DNA from: Chaetoderma sp. LZ-2023a
Taxonomy: Eukaryota > Mollusca > Caudofoveata > Chaetodermatida > Chaetodermatidae
Assembly: GCA_034401795.1 (NCBI GenBank)
Contig: CM067370.1
Span: 50,828,414 to 50,892,413 of the forward strand
DNA: 64,000 bases
Reading direction: 5' to 3'
Shown piece by piece: positions 8,921 through 17,186 of the stretch. The stretch's first letter is position 1. Every line of letters starts with the position of its first letter. The notes beneath the pieces are model-generated. The model had not been told where the DNA came from. It was given only the letters and a program-made list of their open reading frames with translations, and ran no database searches. The position numbers and the translations under genes are program-made.

Positions 8921-9154
8921 ATGGCATCTCTGTATGACCTGATCAAGTCCCTTAACTGGCAAGCCTTGGTCGATAAGCTACCCTTCAGTGACGGCACCAG
9001 TGCTGCAGAGATTAGACAGCAGTGTTCACAGGTATTTGAAGATCGATGGTCGGATGAACGACGGTCGTCTGTTCGCCTGTCTGGAGTTTGCCCAGGCCAT
9101 AGGTAATAGAACAGGAGTCGACATCAGTGATGAAATCCGGGAGTTCATCAACCG
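8921..9154 (+). pseudogene. Polinton small protein M (one frameshift)
   Basis: The ATG at 8921 follows a TATATAAAG sequence and starts MASLYDLIKSLNWQALVDKL. The original frame is left at about 9033, where the coding signal moves to a frame reading LFACLEFAQAIGNRTGVDIS and ending at the TGA at 9152-9154. The product would be about 78 residues and helical. It is not recognised. It overlaps the start of the integrase reading frame. Confidence 0.45.
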
Positions 9155-9690
9155 CCTCTCTTGAGGAGCTCTACTACCAGCCTGGTGGATACTATCGCGA
9201 GCCTCACCAGTTACTCGAGTTCGCACGTCGCAAGGGCCACAAGTTCACATTGGAGGCGGTTAGCCAGTGGCTCAGCCGCCAGGCGATGTGGCAGAGATAC
9301 AGACCCCGTCCACGGCACATCAGGCGTGCACATTTCGATGAACCTGATCTCAACGGAGTTCACCAGGCAGATGTTCTATTCCTTCCACATGACAGAGTCT
9401 GCCGTTTGGGAACATGTAAAACCTACAAGTACGCCCTCACCATCGTCGATGTTGCCAGTAGGGACAAGGCTGCTGTACCGCATACAGATAAGTCCGCAGG
9501 ACAGGTGGCCCAAGCATTCAGCAGTGTCTATGATGATCTGGAAAAGCCCCTCCATTGGCCAGAATTGTTACAGGTGGATGAGGGTAAGGAGTTCAAGGGT
9601 GAGACAGCAGCCCTCATGCGGAAACACGGTGTGGCGATAAGACAAGGCTCGGTATGGACACCATCTGGTAGCACATGGCGCTTATCCTAG
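9130..9690 (+). pseudogene. Polinton retroviral-type integrase, truncated before the catalytic Glu
   Basis: This integrase joins element DNA to the host chromosome. The open frame shows an N-terminal helical region (LEELYYQPGGYYREPHQLLE), a linker rich in Arg/Pro, then the RNase H-like core: first Asp in HQADVLFLP (about residue 80), the strand YKYALTIVDVASR, and the second Asp in LQVDEGKEFKG (about 149). The frame loses homology after IRQGSVWT near 9650, so the third catalytic residue (Glu) and the whole C-terminal domain, including any chromodomain, are missing. At that point the sequence runs directly into the C terminus of the minus-strand DNA polymerase. The start is uncertain because it overlaps gene M. 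Confidence 0.85.
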
Positions 9691-12600
9691 TAAGCGGAGA
9701 GTGTGTTTTTCCTGCGCATACGTCACCATACACTGGTTGCGTATGTGTAGGCCTTGGTTTTTAGCTCTGTCCACCCCGCCATGTAGGGCACTGTAGAACC
9801 TCTGCCAAGAGACCTCATTCTGCCGCTTTGACATTCCCTTAGCCGAGCACTTGCAGCTGCGCTCTCCATGTAGTAGCATTTGGAGCAAAAAGCCATGCCA
9901 CGAGAGCCTTCGAACTCGAGCTTGAACAGTCCCGGAGTCCATCCAGACCATTTGTCCCAAGCTAGCCAGTCCCGCTTATGAGCCTGGTACTCTGCTCGCA
10001 TCTCAGGGTGAATGACGTCGTCGAGGTTGGAGCCTGCCATAGCGATATACGCAAAGTCAGTGTCCATCTGCAGGTACTCAAAGCTGTCACGAGCTATGTA
10101 GCGATTGAGGAAGTCGTAGTAGAACTCCAGCATTCGCATCTTCGTGAGCTCATAAACGGCTATCCCCACCTGGAATGGCCTTCGAATAGTGATTTTCGGC
10201 TTGCTACTCTGGGGCTTGTATGACTCACAGATCTCCTCGAGATCTTCGAACCATGCACTATGCAGGGTTGTCTACCACACGTTCATCCTTCGTGAAGCTG
10301 GTGTTGCTATGGTGTTCTAGGGCCTCGATGAGCTTCCCGTAGGCACTGTTGATGAGGAGTTTGAAGAGATCTGCCAAGAGCGCTTTGCTCTTATCTACAT
10401 CTCCTGAGCAGTGGGCCTCCGTAACATTCTCCACGAACCACTCGACTGGGTGCTTGGCCTAGTCTATGGTGCGGTATACAGCAGTGATCTCCAGGCTATG
10501 GGTTATATACCACTTGAGGGTCGGCGCGTACAGCAGCCGCTTCTTGCCAGAGAGGGCACCGACCAGCTGCTGGGTGGTGGGCTGCTTCCTCCCTGTTCGC
10601 CCTAGATATGACAGCATCTCAGACGAGATTGCCTCTACTGGGATCTCGCGGTTATAGAAGAGAGGAGGCATTTCCTCGAACTTTGCCCACAGAGCCTTCG
10701 GGACCTCTATATCCACCTCAGCAAAGCCAAAGCAGCTGTCTGCTAGGAGAGCCTCCTTAAAGCTAGCTACCCCACTGGCACCGGACCAATGGCGCACTGT
10801 CTCCTTACCACATGACATCTCTTTGGCCATCGTTGACAGGTACAGAGCATTTGCGTCGTAGCCGAGTAGATGTTGGCAGACATGCTCACTCTGCCGGATT
10901 CGAGTCACACCGGCCTCGTGGTATCTGGTGAACACGATGCTGGGACCGCCAACAACAGCACCGTTCAGCATCTCGTAGGCTTCCTTGTCCGGTGAATAGA
11001 GGCTAACATCCGGCATGTGCTGAGTGGTTCCACGTAGGAGGTACTGCAGTAACACACCTGGGAGAGACACCGCGTCTTTGAGGATTTCTATTTCTTGTTT
11101 TGTGTAGAACTCCTGCATCCGCTCTATGGCTTCGATGAAAGGACTAACATCCTGGTTGTTGTAGTATCACAGCCAGTCCGCTAATGTCCGCATTACATGC
11201 TCGCTGAATGTCTGGTTACACTGGTCCCACACTGTTCGCGTCAAGAGGTAGCCACCCTTGAGCTTAGATGTCCATGCTGAGTAGTCAGGAAGCCCTGGAT
11301 CGTTGAGCTTCTCATGTGTGTCAAGCCATTCATACATGATCCAGCTCTTCTGCTGTGTACACCAGTAAGCTTTGACCCATACCTCGTACGAGACTCCTGG
11401 GCGGAAGTAGTTCAGGTCATCGAGAAACCGTAGCTCAGGTGTTATGAGGAACATGGTCTGACTAGCTTTCTTGGCGACTTTCACTGAACCTGTACTGTCA
11501 GTCAGCTCATCGACAAAGTACTTCTTGATGAGGTTCAGGTCATACCGCCAAGAGTTGAACCCCAGTACAGGCACTTGGTCACACTACTCGTTGATCAGTC
11601 GCTGCTGTCGCTTTGAGAGCTTGTCCAGGTCTGTCGGTATGTACTGTCCCCTAACCCTTGTCCGGATTAGATATACTCACCTTTGGATCTCCAGCATGAA
11701 CTCTCTGATCAGTTCTTTGGGGTCAGGATTGCAGAGGTGAGTGGGCTCACTCGTGGAGCCATCTAAGGAGCAGCCAACTGACACAGAGATAGGTATGTGA
11801 GTACTCTCGATCGTAAGAGTCTCCGTATGATGAGTCTTGATACCATCTAGGAGTGCTTCGAAGTCGTAAACTATGAAGTGTGGGTATGGAAAAGTCCGAA
11901 CTCGGTTAGGGACGCTTGGACAACGTTTTATACAGCACTCCCACTGTACCACAAGCGTGCATCCAGATGCTCTCAGCTTCTCCTCTCTCAGGACTGTCTT
12001 GTGGTATCTTTGTTCAGCATCCTCACCTATCTGGTGTTGTGGACACCCATGCCAGACACAGCCATGGAACTGGTAAACGGTGTTGGTGGTCCGATCATAA
12101 CCATCTACGGGAGCGCCCTCGATCCAACACTTGCCACCGTGCCCACACTCTACATGGTGTATGTGCACACCTGTTTCTCAACTCATACTCGATCCAATGA
12201 GTAACCGCTGAACTGGATGGTTGGGGCGGATAGAAGGCTTTCTCATACGCAGACTGTGGTGCCTCAACCTTCTCGCCAGGACACACAATTGTAGTTTTGC
12301 CGCCTGTACAGTGATCAACGTGGCGTTGAAGATTGCATGCCTGTGTAAACCTCTGCTGACAGTAACTGCAGACTAGTGTATGTGCCAGCTTGGAGATGTT
12401 CTTGATGTAGAAGGCATGGTGGTCCCACACTCCGATGGTTATATTGTCACGGTAGTGAGTCGCTTGCCTGATCATGTGCCAGGTGCCCTCTTCGGTTGGT
12501 TCATACACGTGAATCCCGATCTTGGCGAAGAACTCTACCTTGTTCAGCTGATCCAGCGAGGTCTTGCGGACATCAGGTACTGTCTTGCCGTAGAACTGTG

Positions 12601-13480
12601 TGGCAAGCTTTCGTGCAGGAGCTGTACTTCAGCTCTCGCTCCTTGGTGGCCTGCTAGACATCTCCAGAGACACAGGTTGTCCCTGTAGGTGTCGAGGGCA
12701 GTCATACTCTTCTGATGCAGCCAGTCTGGGATGGGGCCTGTCCCAAGCAGAGGTTGGCGGTCAATGACAGCCCTGACCTCAACGTTGATTGATCGAACGA
12801 AAGCCCACTTGGTGTTGGGTCGATCGATATTGTCTGTGTTGAGGTGGGATTGCTCTCTTGCTGCCACCCAGTCCTGAGGTGCTCCTATCATGTTCAGCCA
12901 CGGGCTCCCTGGAGCATTCTTGTGGAAGAGCATCACCCTACCCTCTTCGATGTGACGGATGCGATAGGTATGGGTGTAGCGGAGGTAGAAGACGTTCTGG
13001 ACCATCTGCTGGATCTTTTGCATGATCTGGCCGGTGACGGCTCCTTCTAGACCAGCATCCCCTATCTTCTGTCTCCCTTTCGCCGAGACGCCGGTCGAGA
13101 ATGTGTTCACCTTCTCGCCTCATGCTCGGGGCTAAGTGTTCAGCCCTTGGCCCCCTCATCACTTGCTTAGTGATCCTGTGTAGGGGAGGTAAGTGCTCCA
13201 GTGGATGGTCCGCCATCCACCTCGCTACAGTCTTGGCTCGCAAGCTAGCAGTCACCCTCGTCCAACTGACAAAGCTCACGTATCCGCTGTGGGGATTCCA
13301 AGGATCATCTTTGGTAAGCACTGGAAACCTTCCCATCTTCATTGCTTGGGAGAGTCACTTCTGCAACTCCTCGGCATGGGCCTGTCCGATCACCTGGAGC
13401 AGGTCGGCTTTCTTGACCTTAGAGTGGCCTCTAATGCCGAATTGCTTTGCAATAGTGCGAAGCTGTGCAACAGTAATCAT
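9645..13480 (-). pseudogene. Polinton protein-primed DNA polymerase B (frameshifts and in-frame stops)
   Basis: The start is the ATG at 13480 (MITVAQLRTIAKQFGIRG), a SAP-like N terminus. An in-frame TGA occurs at codon 42, followed by several frameshifts. Going downstream on the minus strand: a segment with TALDTYRDNLCLWRCLAGH (about 12.65 kb), a C2H2-like finger CSYCQQRFTQACNLQRHVDH (about 12.35 kb), a Vsr-like FHGCVWHGC motif (about 12.05 kb), ExoI DFE in FIVYDFEALL (about 11.865 kb), ExoII GFNSWRYDLNLIKKYF (about 11.56 kb), palm motif A YDANALYLS (about 10.857 kb), motif B KLLINSAYGK (about 10.34 kb) and motif C YLQMDTDFAYIA (about 10.06 kb). The C terminus shows KGMSKRQNE and ends near 9650 against the broken integrase. 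All core motifs remain recognisable, so decay is recent relative to the family, but the gene is dead. Confidence 0.92.
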
Positions 13481-13500
13481 GGTGTATATCACTGTGGATG

Positions 13501-13640
13501 CCTGTCTCTAAATGGGCGTTCAGACCCTATTATGCGTGGTGCTCACAAGGCAATCAGTACCTGGAATCTGTTGGGGGGGGGTCGGTCATCTCGATGTGAT
13601 AGTGGATGCTTGTCTCTAAATGGGCGTTCAGATGTGTGTG
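13501..13640 (+). repeat. Subterminal direct repeats of Polinton copy 1
   Basis: The 20-base string TGTCTCTAAATGGGCGTTCA occurs at about 13502, again about 109 bases later (13611), and a third time at 14897. Looser versions (TGTCTAATTGGG, GAGCGTTTACACG, GCGTTCACACG) occur through 13800. Tandem or interspersed repeats near the ends are common in Polinton termini. The third copy directly abuts a foldback element. Confidence 0.6.
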
Positions 13641-13889
13641 GGGTTGATCACAAGGCGCTCAGGCCCATTGTGTGTAGTATTGTTTGTAGATGAGCGTTTA
13701 CACGTAGTTGAGTGTTTTGAGTGTTTACACGTAATGTATGGTTGTGCGTTCACACGTGGTATACCATTATCGATGCTGTGTCTAATTGGGTGTCAACGCA
13801 TAGCAGGTGGGCTAAATAAACTGCTATTCTTGACTTTGGCCCAGTCGAGGGACGTAAAGAGTAATTGTAGACATGGAATCACATGATCA

Positions 13890-14460
13890 TGTAGCGCCGA
13901 TCGGCCAGATGGTTACGGGCCGTCCCAGTTAGGCTGGTTATGGGACGACCGCTCCGGGTGCGTTCCAAGCATGCATGCCCCCTGGATAGGATAGTATGCG
14001 TGTATAAAGCCCTATGAGAGAGGTATGGCCAAGTCCGTAAGAACGAGTAGCACGCATGCGCACGCGTCAGATCTTCCCTGGCAACACGTGTCAGTATTGT
14101 GAGAGAGTGTGTGCTTATATTGTACCGAGTTGGTACTGGGGATTTCTTTAAATCACTTCATTCTCGTCATTCTTGGTAGCGATCAGGAGCGGAATGAAGC
14201 GAGAATTTCAAAACTCTACCATTTTAAAATCGGACCAGAAATGGCTGAGTTATCCACAAATGCTAATAGTGAGATTTGAACCTGTGATTTTAAGTTTGCT
14301 AATAACACAAAACGAGGATTGATTTGAACCAACGCCTTAACTGCCTCGACCATGTATGCATTAGTAATTATAGCTGATAAATTATGTGTTCTCATTGCTG
14401 TATTGCTGCGCTTATCAGTCCCTCTAGATCTTGACGTCACTTCGAGATAACGTATATATT
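13890..14460 (+). repeat. Module shared with 47.95-48.44 kb
   Basis: Short matching strings occur in the same order in both places: GGCCGTCCCAG/GGGCCGCCCGTCC with a following CTGG and CGTTC, GTGTATAAAGCCCTAT/GTGTATGGGCCTAT, GAACGAGTAGCACGCATGCGCA/GCGTAGCGCGCATGCGC, TTTTAAAATCGG followed by AAATGGCTGAGTTATC, and CGTATATAT. It follows a Polinton copy in both places, so it may be part of a Polinton end or an element that co-inserts. No coding capacity is seen. Confidence 0.55.
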
Positions 14461-14923
14461 ATAGACTGTAATTTTGTAGTTACCAGTGTGTTATTGATCT
14501 GTTTGCTATTATTGCACAACAATTAGTATCATTATTTGTAATCTAGTTATTGGTTCTCCGTTGGCTCAGTTGATAACAGCACTGAATTCTAATAAAATAA
14601 CCCATGGTTCAAATCTCTCAAAAGACCTCAGCTAGATGGTACCAAGTTCGAAACGGTACGCACTAGTGTAGGGGTACAATGACAAAAAATAGGAGCAATG
14701 GGTTATCCACCTAAAAAAACCCGCAGAGAAAGAGAAAGAGAGGCCTGCCAGAGAGGGCCGGTGATAATGTGGGAGTTCTCCCGAAGAGGTGGGGCGTGGG
14801 AGTTTTATAGTTTTTTAAGTTTTTTTAAATTTTTTGTTTTATGACAGTATTACTCTTTACCCGTTACCCGAGAAGCATGACATCACGTCAAAACCTTGTC
14901 TCTAAATGGGCGTTCAAACCCTG
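14461..14923. other. Intergenic, contains a tRNA-like SINE head
   Basis: Apart from the tRNA-like segment at 14553-14620, a purine-rich run (gagaaagagaaagagagg) near 14730, T-rich sequence near 14810-14840 and the third Polinton subterminal repeat at 14897-14916, nothing coding is seen. Confidence 0.5.
14553..14620 (+). repeat. tRNA-derived SINE-like head
   Basis: A Pol III A-box-like TGGCTCAGTTGATA and a B-box-like GGTTCAAATCT lie about 35 bases apart, as in tRNA genes, with CCCATGGTTCAAAT resembling a T-arm. The intervening sequence does not fold as a clean tRNA, and no matching acceptor stem was found, so a diverged SINE head is more likely than a functional tRNA. Confidence 0.4.
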
Positions 14924-15207
14924 GTAGTAGTGGTGTCGGAATTAAAATGCTACTAGCTCCCTCAACTGGCAGCCGTTCGGCAATCCGTGGTGGCCCCAAC
15001 CGCCCACTCAATCCCTGCGGCCTCCATCTAGAGGCATACCCCAACCACCTGTCTCAACAACCCTGGAGGCCTCCATCTAGAGGCATTCACCAACCACATG
15101 TCTCAACAACCTATGCCACAGGGATTGAGAGGGTGGTGAGGGCCACGGATCGCCGAACGGCAGCCAGTTGAGGGAGGTGGTATCATTTTAATTCAGACAC
15201 TACTACT
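14924..15207. mobile_element. Foldback MITE with about 95-bp terminal inverted repeats
   Basis: The left arm (about 14924-15020: GTAGTAGTGGTGTCGGAATT ... CAATCCCTG) is the inverse of the right arm (about 15114-15207: CAGGGATTGAGAG ... AATTCAGACACTACTAC), including the shared internal CTCAACTGGCAGCCGTTCGG block. Between the arms a 48-base unit containing CCTCCATCTAGAGGCAT and TGTCTCAACAACC is repeated twice. No ORF is meaningful. This is a non-autonomous hairpin-type DNA transposon. Confidence 0.7.
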
Positions 15208-17186
15208 CGTCATCTGTCCGGCATCCATCCGTCCGTCCATCCATCAACTTTTTTCTTTAAACGACGTCTCAATTTCAATTATATGTGGCAGGAAGTATCC
15301 TTAGGGCATAGGGATCGAATGTTGTTGAAACGATGCCCATCGGCCAATTTGGCCAGTGCTCATCTTGTATTTTGGCTGATTTTAGGAAATGTGTTTAAAA
15401 TTCTTTTCCGAAACTGCTTGGTGCATCAATTCAAAACTCATCTAGGGCAAAAGCTGAAACAAGTTTGTTCGAAGGAAATTGATTGGCCAAATGGTTCGGA
15501 GGCCATCTTGAATGACCTAGTTTTCTTCTGCAGAGCCGCTGAACGGATTGGGCTGAAATTTTGGGGATATGATTATGGACTAAGGGCCATTAAAGTTTGT
15601 TCATGGAAATTTGATAGGTAAAAAACATGGCCACCATGGACCAATCAAATTTTAGCGTGTTTGGCTGCCATATTCAATTTTTATATTTGATGGATTTTGA
15701 AGCCGAAATTGTTTTTCTTAACTCAGCTTACTTGTCCGTCAGCTATCGTATAGCGATGACCCCATCCGTCGTCTGTATATCCGTCCATCTATCTGTCTGT
15801 CCAATACTAACAATGGCGGCTCATTTTGTTATTTCTTGACGGATTGACACCAAACTTGGTCACAATGTTAATGTCAGCATCTAATATCTGTGTTGTGAAA
15901 ATGAAACTGATAGGACCTCAAATGCCAGAGTTATCACCCCTTAAATATTTGCGGTATCACTTTCATAGGACAAATACAGGTTTGTTCCCACCGTCCATTG
16001 ATTTATCACCATGTCAGATTTTATTGCAAAAGTAGATATTAAACTCCAATTAACAGATTAACCTTTCCAATACTACCGAAATATTTAAGATATGTATTAT
16101 GTGCTCTGACATCTATGCTCTTAAAAATATTTTTAAATGTATTTGATTTAAAGTTGTTGCTGCCTTAGGCAGCAATGAAAGTTGTTGCTGCCTAAGGCAG
16201 CAATGACTTTCAGTCAAATTATTTTCTAAATCAACTCCAGCTCACCCTACCCCTGTGCTGCTAAATTGATGATTCAGCCAGATGCGCATGTGTTAAATTG
16301 AGTGGGTGGTGGTGGGGAATAACCTGCTATAAAGACCACCTACCTGCCTTTAGAGACCATTTTCTTCAATTGTATTTAAACTTCTAGTAACCGTCCGAGT
16401 GCTGAGATTTTGCAGACAACATATTCCAAAGGTTATATCTCTGAACTTGATACATATTTTGAAAACAATGGATTGAAAGTTGTTGGTGGCTAAGCCGCCA
16501 ACAACTTTCACTCAGATTGTTTTTAAAATAATCAACAATTTAAGATCTTTTGAAAATTGGAATTATTGGCTGCACTTGCTTGCAGCAGTGAGACAGTTAA
16601 GAAATCGTCTGTAGTTAGCACTGATATCATCTATTTTCGCTTAAACATTGTTCAAAAGAACTAATGCAAAAAAACAGTCCAGAGATTGTTGTCAATATCT
16701 CCAAAACTAAACCATTTCACTGAAAGTCATTGGAAGTGACACCGATGGATGTAAAACTTAAGTAAGGTTAGTTGAAATGCCAATGTTTCAGGTGAGCGAT
16801 ACAGGCCCATTGGCCTCTTGTTATTAGATGGATGCAGCATCAGTAAATCCTATTAACGACTAAATTAAATGATAGGCTAGACTAAAATAGGCGAATTAGC
16901 TGTAACCTGGCCAACAATACCGGTAACGCGGTGCACCGCGTATAAAGTGAAGGTGGTTTGCGTTATCAATTCGTGACGCGTTCACAATAGTTTGCAAACT
17001 ATTGCAGTTATTACGAAAACCGGCAGCGCAATCCATGTTCATTGATAAGTGTGTCTTACCAGAATTGTCGTGTTTTCGTTATGGGACTTTCATTATGAAA
17101 AAAGCAATCATATCCTCATTTTTCGTGAACTCATCTCGGACTACAAATAGGCGCGGTAAGGATATCGGAGGGGAGAGAGAGGAGTG
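15208..17186. other. Degenerate repeat-rich intergenic DNA
   Basis: No gene is visible. There are (GTCC/ATCC)n tracts at about 15225-15245 and 15780-15800, and repeat text of the type 'ggccatcttgaatgac ... aaacatggccaccatgg' (15440-15700) that resembles 62.96-63.5 kb. Palindromes lie at 16150-16210 and 16475-16510, and at about 16796-16822 is the string ending gcccattggcctcttgtt, which to my memory is common in mollusc repeats. The region is probably built from old non-autonomous elements. Confidence 0.5.
16150..16210. repeat. Palindromic double hairpin
   Basis: AAAGTTGTTGCTGCCTTAGG is followed by its own inverse twice: the string GTTGCTGCC-TTAGG-CAGCAA occurs, then GTTGCTGCC-TAAGG-CAGCAA, flanked by AAAGT and ACTTT. 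A related hairpin (GTTGTTGGTGGCTAAGCCGC ... CAACAAC) lies at about 16478-16505. Confidence 0.6.

Larger units (their letters stand above)
1..14460. mobile_element. Polinton/Maverick element, copy 1 (left end outside window, decayed)
   Basis: The segment combines a protein-primed family B DNA polymerase, a retroviral-type integrase, an A32/FtsK-like packaging ATPase and a probable capsid protein with many short accessory ORFs. This gene set defines Polintons/Mavericks, self-synthesising virus-like DNA transposons. Genes are compact, lie on both strands and often form divergent or tail-to-tail pairs. Its GC content looks clearly higher than the AT-rich DNA to the right. Nearly every gene has a frameshift or in-frame stop, so the copy is not functional. 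The left terminus lies outside the window. The right boundary is not fixed: PolB starts at 13480 (minus), subterminal repeats follow, and a module shared with 47.95-48.44 kb ends at about 14460. No adenovirus-type cysteine protease was recognised. Confidence 0.9.

Noticed and set aside
13300..13480. Selenocysteine or stop readthrough at the TGA in PolB
   Set aside because: The same gene has several frameshifts and neighbours have TAA and TAG stops in frame, so plain decay explains it better.
1..14460. Bacterial or exogenous viral contamination as source of the GC-rich segment
   Set aside because: The gene set is typical of Polintons, all genes are decaying, and a diverged copy of the same block is embedded in the AT-rich DNA at 40-46 kb of the same window.
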